Shown here piece by piece: positions 12,437 to 23,325 of a stretch of 64,000 bases of DNA. This stretch comes from Linum tenue (lineage: Eukaryota > Streptophyta > Magnoliopsida > Malpighiales > Linaceae), in assembly GCA_946122785.1 (NCBI GenBank), contig CAMGYJ010000011.1:15748001-15812000 (forward strand), given 5' to 3'. Positions within the stretch are counted from its first letter, which is position 1. Every line of letters begins with the position of its first letter. The notes under the pieces are model-generated. The model made no database searches. It was not told the DNA's origin and saw only the letters and a list, made by a program, of their open reading frames with translations. Position numbers and translations under genes: made by a program.

Positions 12437-12552
12437 TTTTTTTATTGATTCTGTTTGCTGCAGATTTTTTATTGATTTTGTTTGTTGTTCATTTCTTTAT
12501 TGATTTTGTTTGCTGCATTTCTCTGTTTTCTGATTGATTTTGTTTGCTGCCC
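12437..12552 (+). repeat. Short tandem array of about 30-bp units
   Basis: About four imperfect copies of a unit containing ATTGATTTTGTTTGCTGC occur in succession. The array lies within the presumed Helitron body. Confidence 0.6.
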
Positions 12553-12810
12553 TTGCTAACAATAGGTAGAGTAGAGTTCTAATGATAAATTGTAGTTGAA
12601 CCATTACAATTCAGAGTCTTTAACATACAATTTGGAGCAATAGTTACTCTTGAAATGGATTACCAGACTAGGAAATGCATTGCCCTCTTGATTTCTTTGT
12701 TTCTTCTACTTCAAAATCACCCGTAAAGTCTCATCTTACAACAATATATCCTATGTAGTTGAGATTTCTGGCTTTCTCAAATGGTTGCTTTTATCATATG
12801 GTAGTGCTAT

Positions 12811-14230
12811 TGACACGCCAAAACACAACACCAAACTGCGGCCAAGTGTAATCGCAGTCCGGGAATGCAGTAACAGGCAAGTTCAATTATCAACCCGGGG
12901 TCTAGATCTACTGCTTACTCCGTGATTATCTATTATCTAGCAAACTAATTCGAGTGATTGTTGTTTAAAGCAAAAGCAGTAAGAAAGCAAGTAATAATTC
13001 GGTTTTCAAAGTCAGGAACGAGTCACTCGGGATTGAGTCCCCCTAGCCCCTTAGTTAGGTCCAATTGTAATTCCCCTGGGTTGATTCACTGTTGATTAGA
13101 CTGCGGAAGTTCAGACAGTAGCTTGGAATCTCTTAAGCTGACCAAGCCCTCTCAGTCTAACTACCCGGCAGACGACTAGTCTTCATCGGGATAGAAAGCT
13201 GAGGCTATGAACACAGAACTCCACTACTGGAATTGAATTCCAGTACAAAGCAGTAAACTGGCTAACTCTCGTATAGCCAATCTCCTACTATCGAATGAAG
13301 AGGCTCTAACAACCTAATCAGATTCTATCTATCTCAGGTTGCAGCAGAAATCGAGAAAAGCTGATCAGACTCCAATCAATTCAATAAACATGCATCATTC
13401 GATTAAAATCAAACAGTAATATCATCCCAACTTATTACAATCAAATCCCTAACACAAGGAACTAGGGTTCTTCATACCCAAGTGAGCGAAGGGTTCTACT
13501 CCATAGAGAGAGAAGAGAAAACAGTAATCGGAGTAGTCATACTCATAATGATGAGGAAAATCTGCTCCGGGATGATGATTTCCACTCCTATGACGATCTC
13601 CAAGCTCGATTCGATGAAACCCAGCTCCAAGATAGCTTCTAGGATGTGTTCTTCGTACTTTCTCTCTCTAGGGCTCTGTTTTTGCTCTGAAAATCCGATT
13701 CCCCTCTTTTGGCTCAAAATTGGCTCAAAAACCAGAATTTCCCGACTCACACGGGCAGGCCACACGGCCGTGTAGCTCACCACTTTGCCCGTGCGAGTCG
13801 AAACGCAGCGTATGGATTAGTTCGGTCTTCAGCCATCTCACACGGCCAGGGTTGCACGGCCGTGTGAGAATTCCAGTCAGCCCGTGTTTGGCCTCGGCAA
13901 AAATCACACGACCACAATTGCACTTTGCACGGCCGTGTGATGCCACGGTCTGCCCGTGTTTGCTCTCAGTGGAAATCACACGGCCAGGGTTGCCCCTTGC
14001 ACGGCCGTGTGACACCCAGGACTGCCCGTGCAGCTTCCTTGAAACCTTGCCATTCGTCCGATCTTCGTCCAATCAACCCCAGACTCGCTCCCAAGCCTCC
14101 ATTCACGTACTAGGACCTGAACTATCACAAACAAGCACAACCTAGCGCGAAATCGGCCTAAAACACGAGAATCAATACCTCAAACGGTGTAAGAACGGGG
14201 GTAAAAACATGTGTAATTAACGGTCTATCA
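12811..14230 (-). repeat. 3' LTR of the Athila-type element
   Basis: The LTR is 1420 bp and runs TGACACGCC to GTCTATCA in plus orientation. It contains a cluster of CACGGCCGTG palindromes at 13755-14035. It matches 21760-23178 nearly base for base. Confidence 0.9.
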
Positions 14231-14246
14231 AACTCCCCCACACTTA
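14231..14246 (-). other. Polypurine tract of the Athila-type element
   Basis: Immediately inside the 3' LTR the minus strand reads AGTGTGGGGGAGTT. A purine run at this position primes plus-strand DNA synthesis in LTR retroelements. Confidence 0.7.
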
Positions 14247-15950
14247 ACCGTTTGCTTGTCCCCAAGCAAACCAAGTCAGACACCAGGTAAGCTTACAAAT
14301 ATCAATCAACCAACATTGGGGACAAGTCATAAAGGCACAGAACACGTGAATCGTACTGGTTTTCAAACATCAACACATGAACAACCTCAATAGCAACCTG
14401 GACAACCACCACAAAGGACATTCGAGTGCAGCCAATCGAGTAAAGGAAGAGTCTCCCTTCTGTTCACCAACCAACCTAGACTTGAATCAACCACTCACTC
14501 AAAACAGTCCACTCATGCATCCAACTCAAAACACCAGAACAAAGACCGAGCAATCTAGGTCCTCACCGGGGTACAAGAGTATAAAGAATAAGCAAAATGA
14601 ATCACTCACTCTCGACCAGTGGGGTCAGGACGATTTGATGCGAAAAATGCGCATGCTATTTCTCTCAATCCCTATCATCTCTTCACCATGATGGCAGCCT
14701 CTAAATGCTAGAGTTCACATATGGAGTGTCACCACTAACTAATCCGGAGGTCTTAGACACAGGTTCAAATGACTGGCTAGGGTCTTGGACATGGGGAAAA
14801 GGCCTTTTAGGTGGTGGAAGTATTCATAGCACAAGGTTCCACATTTCCAAACCCACACAATCACAGTCAAACAAACCGGTATTTTCTTTCTGCTATTCTG
14901 CATTACTCAATGTCTCAAGAGCACAAAAGCGAAGGAGGTATAAATGTCAGCATTTCCAAGCCAGACTGCTAAGAAACACTACTTACTGGGCATTAATCTC
15001 GATTTTTGGGTAGTGGCTCTCTTTTGCTTTCAATTTTTTTTCCTTTGTTTTTTCTTTCATTTTCTTTCCATTTCTTAAGAGAGCCACCACTTCTGCACAT
15101 ATTTCAAATACCTGCCCAACTTTTACGCACTACCTCCAACACTCACATAAACTTTAGCAGAAACAGCAGAGAATATATAAAAACCACTCTGTGGAACCTT
15201 CTAAAAGATGCAACAAGGGTGATTTTTTTCGTTATAGACCAAAAGAAAAGATAACACACGGCTCAAAGGGGCTGACTAGGGGATATGACACATCAGGACA
15301 GTCAGTTTTGGGCGTGGGCTAATCATATGCCCCCATCATCTTAGCTAGTGACAACGTGAATGCTACACATCATGGAAGAGGGATCTATCGCACAAGAAAG
15401 AAACGAGCAGGCTCAAATCTCACATGGCTACCTATATGCTCTATCTCACATTCTGATACCCTGAACTAGATGCATAAACGACTGTCAAGAACAAGTGATC
15501 AAATCAAGTCACAGTTGGTAAGCAAACAGTTGAAAAACTGAACCCCTACACAATTCTACTGCACATCTCAGTTCTCATCATCGGTTGTCCTAGTCACAAA
15601 CAAGTTGTCATGCATTAATCCGAAAACCAATCAATTCATCCATCAAAACACAGTGCCAATATGATCAAACAGCAGTACTTGGAGCCCTCAAATCGTAAGA
15701 TTCGGACAGCGGACTAGGCTCCAAGCACACAGATATATATTCCAAGCGATACAAAGCACCCCCCCCCCCACACACACACACTTAAGCACGATATTGGCCT
15801 CAATGGAGTAGAGGGAAAGATAAGGGAAACGATGTTACCGGATTGAAACACTGCAGGGGGACTGGAAGCGGACCAGTCAGCGAGAAACAAACGGGAGAAT
15901 GGACAGGTCTGCACGAATCGAACACCAAAAACACACTAGCACACTGTGCG
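14247..15950 (-). other. Non-coding 3' internal region of the Athila-type element
   Basis: This lies between the ORF-1-like gene and the polypurine tract. Only short incidental open frames occur. It includes a C-run followed by (CA)n at about 15759-15780. No enzyme domain was found on either strand. Confidence 0.6.
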
Positions 15951-16095
15951 TTAGGGATAAGTCTTAGCCCAGACGGCTACATCAAAAACAAACCACAAAA
16001 GAAAAAGAAAGACAAAACAAACGAGACTAAGTTCAAGCTCCTCGCACGTGGAGCAAACACACAAAAGTCTAAAATGAAAAGCAAAACATACTGAG

Positions 16096-17516
16096 ATGGG
16101 CAACGAGTACAGCCTACTCGTCGCCAAGATCATCCAAGTCGATGTCGATGTCGGCCATGAAGGCGTCATCACCAGCAGCACCATCATCACCGTCAGCTGG
16201 GGCATGAGGAAGTGGAGAGTCCTCCCAGGGAGTCCTCCATACGGGCTGCTCGCCCGGGAGCAGCTGGAGCAGGTGCTGCTGGACCTCCTGCATGGCCGTG
16301 AACGGCGCTTCTCCCGCTCGATGTGGGCGAGAGTCACCCCCTGCTGGGTCTGGAGGATGTCCAGGCGCTCATCGTAAGCAGCCATCCTGTACTGGTACTG
16401 GGCCTGGTGTTCCGCGTACTGCTGCTGGAACTGCATCTGCTGGTCGAGGATCTGCTGGTTCTGGATCCGCAGCTGCTCGAACTGGTAAGAGAAGTAATCC
16501 TGGCCCGGGAAAGCGGAGCTGCTACCTCCTGCATGGAAGTCAGTCTGTGGTGGATCAGCAGCAGCGTCCACATCATCTGGGTCAATATCCTCACCGGCCT
16601 CCTCCTCCTGGCCCTCTGGCTAGTCCTCTGGCTCGGGCTCCGCTGGGATCTGAGGTTCTGGAAACCCATCGATCCAAAGAACACCGTGCCGCTCTCGCAG
16701 CAGCTGCATCTTACCGATCGTCTTCCTGCCAAAGATGAGGGTGTCCCCCTGCTGGGTGCACCCCTGCAGTGAAAGCCCGAAGTAGGTGGCCAGACGGGTG
16801 ATGAGGGGGCCGCAGTGGAGGCTCTTCAGTTCTGTAGAAGTCTTCTCGAAGGTCTTGGCCACCACCGAACCCAGGTGGAGAGGATGGTTGTGCTGGCGGA
16901 TCGAATGGATGAAGTACATGGCCCTCTTCGTGATGGCGCTGGCACTGTCTGCCGCGGGGGTGTAAGACTTCGCCAGCAGGTGGTGGAGAAGGCGGTTTTC
17001 GAGCAGCAGGGTAGATGCCTTCGTCCTCCCGACCCGGAAGGGACGCGTCTGGCCTGGCCGAGCCAGGCGGGTGTACAGCCTCCCGAAGTCCACCTCCGGC
17101 GGATCGTTGACCTCGGTGATGTAGTTCCTACGATCGTCTACGTCGAGGTCGAGAGCCTCGGCCAGCTCGTGGTAGCTCATGGACCGGGGGGCACCGCCTA
17201 GCCTGAATTGGACGGCTGTACCGTCCTTCCAATCGGTCGTGGAATTGTTCCTGAAGGTCGTGTAGAACTCCAGCACGGGCTCGTAGTAGACCTTCTCGCA
17301 GAGGACGAGCAGACGGCGCCATGTGGGGTTGGCGACGGCGGCGCTGAGTTGCTCGTAGCAGTTCAATCGCCGAAACTCCCGTTTGGACCAGCAATGGTGT
17401 TGCCCAAACGGGGTGGCCAGGACCTCCTTGAAGCGATCCTCGGTGGGGCCCCTCCGCAGATCCCGGATGAACGGGTGCTTGAGATCAGGTTTTGACATTG
17501 TCCTGCAAAAGAACAA
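16096..17516 (-). pseudogene. ATHILA ORF-1-like protein gene, interrupted
   Basis: The main open frame runs 17516-16620. It resembles the Arabidopsis retrotransposon ORF-1 family in the segment YEPVLEFYTTF followed by VQFRLGG and the HELAEALDLD motif, which parallels the conserved 'LEF...RFRL...ELG' pattern. Function is unknown in the family. The frame ends at TAG (16622-16620) but continues in phase for about 100 codons with a Gln-rich tail (QNQQILDQQMQFQQQY). A 1-base frameshift near 16305 then precedes an acidic end that closes at about 16096 with DDLGDE. The gene lies where an env-like ORF sits in full Athila elements. TAG plus a frameshift suggests decay. Confidence 0.65.
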
Positions 17517-18299
17517 CCCAAAGTGGAACCAAAAGAGCCAAAGAAAAGGTCAAGCACACCCCCACACTGAAGAGCAGAAAACAGCCTAACCATGGTTTCA
17601 TCCAAAGTTCGGGGGTCAAGAACTCGATAAATCAAGCATAATCTTAGTGGGGGTGCACATTCACGAGAAAATAGGCAACTTAAGGTTCACATCCATAGCA
17701 AATACACCCTCAAACTACATCATTAAGGGCCCCAACCGGTGGCCACAACATGGCATGAAAGACAGGCATTTCATCGAACACCTTGTGTGCACTATTAATC
17801 TAAGCATGAAATTGGCACAATTCTTGCACACAAGGGCTCAAACAAGCAAGGGGGACTTTGCCCAACACAATTCAAACACATTCCATGCATTCCCCTCAAT
17901 CAATTGCACAAAAATCACAAGATTCAATAAGGTTCTCTAACATGCACCCTACACACTCAATTCTCCACAATTAACATAGCTAAGGGCAAAATCAAACCTG
18001 GAGACTAAAGTAGAGGTGTAGGGGATGATGAGGGGAAGGCGATGGAAGCGACGAAACGCCGAAAAAGTGGCCGGAAGTGCTCGTCGGAGCCTCGCCGGAA
18101 ATCGCCTTCGGCGACAAAAATATCGTTCAAATTCGCTCAAAATGGAGGGATAGGCCGCTTTGGGTGTAGAAAGGGTGGGTTTGTTGTTGATTTGGTGAAA
18201 AAATGACCCAAAGTGGCCGAAAAAATCGAAAAGGGGGGTTTTTGTCGCGGTTTTCCGGCGAGGACAGAGGATTCCGGCGAGTTTTTTGAAATTTCTGAC

Positions 18300-18660
18300 C
18301 TGCTCGGCCGTGCTGGCCGAATTTATAGGCCGTGCCTCGTCCGCACGGGCAGGTCCGCACGGCCGTGCAAGGGGCACTTTTGCCCGTCCTGGCCGACACG
18401 GCCTGGCTGAGGGAATCCACACGACCGTGCAATGTGCACATTTGGCCGTGCGGATTTTGCCGAGAGCTCGCACGGCCAAGGGAGAAATTCCACACGGCCG
18501 TGCGAGTATATTTTTGCCTGTGTCGGCCACACGGCCAGGCCATGCCACGCCACACGGCCGTGCAAATTTGCACTTTTGGCCGTGTGATTTTTGCCGAGAG
18601 CTTGCACGGCCAGGGGAGAAATTCCACACGGCCGTGCAAGTTTGAGACCTGGCCGTGCGC
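18300..18660. repeat. Internal CACGGCCGTG palindrome array
   Basis: About a dozen full or partial CACGGCCGTG/CACGGCCA motifs are spaced roughly 25-45 bp apart between the protease and ORF-1-like genes. The same motif clusters in both LTRs. The spacing phrases (GGCCGTGCAAGTTTG, GAGAAATTCCACACGG) repeat imperfectly. Confidence 0.75.
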
Positions 18661-18844
18661 AGTGCTGGAGCCCGTAATTCAACCTGTTTTCACTCAAAAA
18701 CGACACTTGACTCTGGATCAACATCTCAAGACTCAAAAACACAAAAAATCAAAGGAAAAAGAGTAAGAAAATGCAAACCTCGGTGGGGTTGCCTCCCCAC
18801 AAGCGCTTCTTTACCGTCTTTTAGCTGGACGCCAGTATGGATGC

Positions 18845-20512
18845 TCAGGGAAGTGTAGGATTAGGTGCCTTCAAGAGTGGATCCACATCGCTCTTGAGGT
18901 ACAGCTTCAAATGGTGGCCATGCACGCGACGAATGTGGCCACCAGCATTCGCCAGCTCGACTTGGCCATCCGGCAAGATGCAAGCGAGTAAATACTCGGA
19001 TGGCCAAGGTGGGGGCGGGACCAGCTCGTAGTGGTCTCCAGCTCTCTTTCGAGCAGGCTTAGCTGCCTGTAGTTTCGGCCGCCACTCCTCCTTGATCTGT
19101 ACTTTTGGTGATGGAGTGGTTAGGAGTGGCGGCGAAGGTGTGAGAGGCGGGTCCTGCAAAATAGGCAACACAGAAGGATACACGACAGACTCGTGCTCCT
19201 GGTGAGATACAGCATGCAGAGGTGACGAAGCAGGTAAAGTATTAGCAATTGAAAACGTGATTCGCTCCTCGCCATCCCTCAAAACTAAGGTCCCATCATG
19301 CACATCTATGAGAGCCTTGGCGGTGTCCAGGAAAGGCCTTCCCAGTATAAGGGGCACTTCTGTGTCCTCATTGATGTCCAGGACAACAAAATCCACAGGA
19401 TATTTGAATTTGCCAACCTTAACCAGAAGGTCTTCCACTATGCCCCTAGGATGCACTACAGATCGGTCAGCTAATTGAAGGGTCATCCTAGTAGCACGGG
19501 GTTCACCTAGGCCTAGTTTCTTGAACAATTTATATGGCATAACATTGATACTAGCACCTAAATCCGCCAAGGACCTCTCTACATGCAATTTATCAATAGA
19601 GCACGGGATAGTAAAACTACCTGGGTCCTTCTTCTTCTTCTGTGGAAGCTTGTTCTGCAGAATAGCCAAGCACTCCTCGATGAGCTCCACAGTGGCCAGC
19701 TCACTCAGCTTCTGCTTCTTCGAGAGAAGCTCTTTTAGAAACTTCGCATACTTAGGCATTTGTGATAGTGCCTCCAGGAAGGGCACTTGGACATTCAGCT
19801 TCTTAAGCATGGCCATTAAGTTTTCGAACTCTGCCTCCAGCCTGTCTCTATGCAACCGAGTAGGGAAGGGAAGTTTCGGGATATACTCCTTCACTACCGG
19901 TTGCGGATTAGGTGCAGGCACCTCAACCTCCTTCTCTGCCTCTTCTTCAACCGCTGGAGATGCTAAGACAGGGGTCTCTCTCTCTTGTTCTCGAGCAGGT
20001 GGATCAACAGTCACCTTGCCACTCCTGGTCATGATGGCATTGCAGTGCTCATTCGGGGTTGGCGGATGAGGGATGGTCTGCCCGGGTAGAGTACCAGGAG
20101 CCCTTTGAGCCACTGCCTGAGCCACGCTCCCCAGCTGGGTCTGGATATCCTGCAAGACAGCCTGTGTGTTCCTCTGACCAGCTTCAAGAGCCAAGAATTT
20201 CCCCGAGGCCTTCTCCATGAACTGCTCAATAGTGTTGAATTTCTGAGCACTAAAACTGGCGAGAGAACCCACCAAGTCCCGCAGTTCAGCCAACTGATCA
20301 GTCTGCACTGGGGCAGCAGGGGGTGCACCTGGCTGCTGGAAAGGTCGCGGCTGTGATTGAGCAGCATGCCCCGGCATGGGCTGGTAGAGAGACTGTTGCT
20401 GCTGGAATTGCCCCTGTCTGGGCGGATATGGTGGCCTCTGGAAACCCGGTGGTCCCTGGGGGACTGGTGGTCTGGAATTTGCCCCACCCCAGGAGAAGTT
20501 AGGATGCTGGCG
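18845..20512 (-). CDS. Retropepsin (aspartic protease) region of the Athila-type element
   Basis: This frame is continuous with gag apart from a single TAG at 20515-20513. After a Pro/Gln-rich linker it carries the plant Gypsy retropepsin signature DLGASINVMPYKLFKKLGLG and the downstream VPLILGRPFLDTAKALIDV segment. The active-site Asp is followed by Leu-Gly-Ala-Ser, as is common in Athila proteases. In the family it cleaves the gag polyprotein inside the virus-like particle. The frame ends at 18845 before any reverse transcriptase, so the usual pol fusion is missing. Start by initiation is unlikely; expression would need readthrough of the TAG. Confidence 0.8.
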   Translation of the reverse strand, partial: RQHPNFSWGGANSRPPVPQGPPGFQRPPYPPRQGQFQQQQSLYQPMPGHAAQSQPRPFQQPGAPPAAPVQTDQLAELRDLVGSLASFSAQKFNTIEQFMEKASGKFLALEAGQRNTQAVLQDIQTQLGSVAQAVAQRAPGTLPGQTIPHPPTPNEHCNAIMTRSGKVTVDPPAREQERETPVLASPAVEEEAEKEVEVPAPNPQPVVKEYIPKLPFPTRLHRDRLEAEFENLMAMLKKLNVQVPFLEALSQMPKYAKFLKELLSKKQKLSELATVELIEECLAILQNKLPQKKKKDPGSFTIPCSIDKLHVERSLADLGASINVMPYKLFKKLGLGEPRATRMTLQLADRSVVHPRGIVEDLLVKVGKFKYPVDFVVLDINEDTEVPLILGRPFLDTAKALIDVHDGTLVLRDGEERITFSIANTLPASSPLHAVSHQEHESVVYPSVLPILQDPPLTPSPPLLTTPSPKVQIKEEWRPKLQAAKPARKRAGDHYELVPPPPWPSEYLLACILPDGQVELANAGGHIRRVHGHHLKLYLKSDVDPLLKAPNPTLP

Positions 20513-21616
20513 CTACCCCTCATTGTAAGTGTTACTATAGGGGTCATTGCGCCTGACGTTGTTGATGAAGTTCACCTGCTCCTGGGGTGTGGTTGATTCC
20601 TTCATCGCCTGACAGTCCTCCACGGTGTGATGAGAGCTCTCACACCATTGGCAGTGCATCGCCTGCGGCTGTCCTGTACCTGCAATCAAACCAGAACGAT
20701 CGATAGCTGAAACCAGCTTCGATACCACCTGCACCAAATCAGATGACTGGGTGCCTACAGCATGCACACCCCGTCCTGGCGCTCGTCTCGATCTCCTGGC
20801 GGTGCCCCAATCATACCCGTTCTTCGCCATCTCCTCAAAGAGTTGATTCAGCTGTGGCGGGGTTTTGGTCAGCATGTTCCCGCCACAAACTGAGTCAATC
20901 AGCTGCTTGTCCTCCGGAAAGAGGGCGTGATAGAAGGTGCCCACCTTGAATGCATCATTGAAACCATGATTGGGACACTTGAGAAAGAGACTGGTGTATC
21001 TCTCCCAAGCATCCCTGATGGTCTCATCCTCATCCTGAGCAAAATGTGTAATTTGCTTCTGCAGGTCAGCTGTCTTGGATGGAGGATGGTAGCGGGTGAG
21101 GAACTTGTCTGCCAGGTTGGCGAACGTGGTGATGGAGCCCGGAGGTCGAGTGTCTAGCCACTCCTTGGCTTGCCCCTCTAGAGTGAATGGGAAGTACCTC
21201 AGCTTGATGGCATCTGCTGGTACCCCATTGATCTTGATTCCATCGATGAGCTCGTGGAATCGCCTGAGATGTGATCGGGGGCACTCTCCCTCCTTACCAC
21301 GGAACACCACTGAACCGCGCAGCATGGTGATTACTGATGTGCTCACCTCAAAATTGTTGGCTGGGACATGAGGGTGTTGAATGGGTGACCTCATATCCGC
21401 AGCTCTAGCGGTCCAGTAGGATCCCATGGTCTGCTCCTCTGGGTTGATCACATCATGGTTCTGTGGATCAGCCATCTCTTCTTCTTCTTCGATCTGCAAC
21501 TGTGATAGCGCCTCCTCCGCAGCCAGTCGCGCCTTTAGAGTCCGCTTGAAGTTCCTGCAGGTTCGTTCAAGTTCCTGGTCTAATGGCAGTAGATCTCCCG
21601 ACTGGCTACGGGTCAT
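20513..21616 (-). CDS. Gag capsid protein of the Athila-type element
   Basis: A 367-codon frame starts MTRSQSGD. The central retrotransposon gag domain contains LRYFPFTLEGQAKEWL, the LADKFLTRYHPPSK segment and WERYTSLFLKCPNHGF, all typical of plant Gypsy gag. A Cys/His patch near the end (HCQWCESSHHTVEDC) resembles a zinc knuckle. The protein forms virus-like particles and packages element RNA in this family. The frame ends at TAG; beyond it the same frame enters the protease region. Confidence 0.85.
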   Translation of the reverse strand: MTRSQSGDLLPLDQELERTCRNFKRTLKARLAAEEALSQLQIEEEEEMADPQNHDVINPEEQTMGSYWTARAADMRSPIQHPHVPANNFEVSTSVITMLRGSVVFRGKEGECPRSHLRRFHELIDGIKINGVPADAIKLRYFPFTLEGQAKEWLDTRPPGSITTFANLADKFLTRYHPPSKTADLQKQITHFAQDEDETIRDAWERYTSLFLKCPNHGFNDAFKVGTFYHALFPEDKQLIDSVCGGNMLTKTPPQLNQLFEEMAKNGYDWGTARRSRRAPGRGVHAVGTQSSDLVQVVSKLVSAIDRSGLIAGTGQPQAMHCQWCESSHHTVEDCQAMKESTTPQEQVNFINNVRRNDPYSNTYNEG

Positions 21617-21735
21617 GCACTACCTGCACACAATCAGCAGAAGCAACCCGTGAAGGCACACAGGTGGAAGAGAAAAATGCAATAAAGAAAAAGCTAGAGT
21701 AACAAATTCTCACGTTTCCCCAATAACCTAGAGGG

Positions 21736-21753
21736 TCCCCGGCAACGGCGCCA
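21736..21753 (-). other. Primer binding site, tRNA-Asp type
   Basis: Just inside the 5' LTR the minus strand reads TGGCGCCGTTGCCGGGGA. This is complementary to the 3' end of plant tRNA-Asp and is the usual primer site of Athila/Tat-lineage elements. It lies 6 bases from the LTR edge. Confidence 0.85.
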
Positions 21754-21759
21754 AAAACT

Positions 21760-23178
21760 TGACACGCCAAAACACAACACCAAACTGCGACCAAGTGTAA
21801 TCGCAGTCCGGGAATGCAGTAACAGGCAAGTTCAATTATCAACCCGGGGTCTAGATCTACTGCTTACTCCGTGATTATCTATTATCTAGAAAACTAATTC
21901 GAGTGATTGTTGTTTAAAGCAAAAGCAGTAAGAAAGCAAGTAATAATTCGGTTTTCAAAGTCAGGAAAGAGTCACTCGGGATTGAGTCCCCCTAGCCCCT
22001 TAGTTAGGTCCAATTGTAATTCCCCTGGGTTGATTCACTGTTGATTAGACTGCGGAAGTTCCGACAGTAGCTTGGAATCTATTAAGCTGACCAAGCCCTC
22101 TCAGTCTAACTACCCGGCAGACGACTAGTCTTCACCGGGATAGAAAGCTGAGGCTATGAACACAGAACTCCACTACTGGAATTGAATTCCAGTACAAAGC
22201 AGTAAACTGGATAACTCTCGTATAGCCAATCTCCTACTATCGAATGAAGAGGCTCTAACAACCTAATCAGATTCTATCTATCTCAGGTTGCAGCAGAAAT
22301 CGAGAAAAGCTGATCAGACTCCAATCAATTCAATAAACATGCATCATTCGATTAAAATCAAACAGTAATATCATCCCAACTTATTACAATCAAATCCCTA
22401 ACACAAGGAACTAGGGTTCTTCATACCCAAGTGAGCGAAGGGTTCTACTCCATAGAGAGAGAAGAGAAAACAGTAATCGGAGTAGTCATACTCATAATGA
22501 TGAGGAAAATCTGCTCCGGGATGATGATTTCCACTCCTATGACGATCTCCAAGCTCGATTCGATGAAACCCAGCTCCAAGATAGCTTCTAGGATGTGTTC
22601 TTCGTACTTTCTCTCTCTAGGGCTCTGTTTTTGCTCTGAAAATCCGATTCCCCTCTTTTGGCTCGAAATTGGCTCAAAAACCAGAATTTCCCGACTCACA
22701 CGGGCAGCCACATGGCCGTGTAGCTCACCACTTTGCCCGTGCGAGTCGAAACGCAGCGTATGGATTAGTTCGGTCTTCAGCCATCTCACACGGCCAGGGT
22801 TGCACGGCCGTGTGAGAATTCCAGTCAGCCCGTGTTTGGCCTCGGCAAAAATCACACGGCCACAATTGCACTTTGCACGGCCGTGTGATGCCACGGTCTG
22901 CCCGTGTTTGCTCTCGGTGGAAATCACACGGCCAGGGTTGCCCCTTGCACGGCCGTGTGACACCCAGGACTGCCCGTGCAGCTTCCTTGAAACCTCGCCA
23001 TTCGTCCGATCTTCGTCCAATCAACCCCAGACTCGCTCCCAAGCCTCCATTCACGTACTAGGACCTGAAATATCACAAACAAGCACAACTTAGCGTGAAA
23101 TCGGCCTAAAACACGAGAATCAATACCTCAAACGGTGTAAGAACGGGGGTAAAAACATGTGTAATTAACGGTCTATCA
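21760..23178 (-). repeat. 5' LTR of the Athila-type element
   Basis: The LTR is 1419 bp and near-identical to 12811-14230. It has TG...CA ends and the same CACGGCCGTG cluster at 22705-22980. It should contain the element promoter, but no TATA box was pinpointed. Confidence 0.9.
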
Positions 23179-23183
23179 GCTAT

Positions 23184-23325
23184 GTAATTCTTTAGTTTAT
23201 CATATGATCAAATTGAATTTTATAACACAAGGTTTTGGTTCAACTTAACCTTGGTTGCAGATTATAGTTTTTAGTTCTTCAATTTTCAAAAACAAACCCG
23301 GCCAACGGGCCGGGCCCAATGCTAG
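23184..23325 (+). mobile_element. Helitron 3' terminus (plus strand)
   Basis: A perfect 7-bp stem (CCCGGCC at 23297-23303, GGCCGGG at 23308-23314) is followed by 7 bases and CTAG at 23322-23325, then T. This is a textbook Helitron 3' end. It is the tail left on the right side of the Athila-type insertion. Confidence 0.75.

Larger units (their letters stand above)
10483..12810 (+). mobile_element. Presumed body of a plus-strand Helitron interrupted by the Athila-type element
   Basis: A Helitron 3' end lies at 23297-23325, only 119 bp beyond the Athila-type element's right target duplication. The sequence left of 12811 was therefore contiguous with that terminus before the retrotransposon inserted. 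The stretch holds triplicated 150-bp units and a short tandem array, and no recognised protein. The 5' TC end was not identified, so the left boundary is only a guess. Confidence 0.4.
12806..23183 (-). mobile_element. Athila-type Gypsy LTR retrotransposon, gag-protease only (non-autonomous), 10.4 kb
   Basis: The element is bounded by long LTRs (12811-14230 and 21760-23178) and a perfect 5-bp target duplication GCTAT (12806-12810, 23179-23183). Minus-strand order is 5' LTR, tRNA-Asp primer site, gag, protease, palindrome-rich spacer, ORF-1-like gene, non-coding 3' region, polypurine tract, 3' LTR. No reverse transcriptase, RNase H or integrase is present anywhere in the 7.5-kb interior, so mobilisation would require enzymes from another copy. 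I counted about 16 differences between the LTRs by eye (roughly 1 percent), which implies a fairly recent insertion. Confidence 0.88.

Noticed and set aside
13720..14145. Open frames with HGRV/TRPC-type repeats in the Athila LTRs and spacer
   Set aside because: The repeated peptides come from translating CACGGCCGTG palindromes. They occur in all frames and lie in LTR or spacer, not genes.
14750..14780. tRNA-like GGTTCAAAT box
   Set aside because: No matching A box, acceptor stem or cloverleaf around it.
16096..17495. Long plus-strand open frames opposite the ORF-1-like gene
   Set aside because: They are antisense shadows in GC-rich coding sequence. The minus-strand frame shows the family resemblance and element context.
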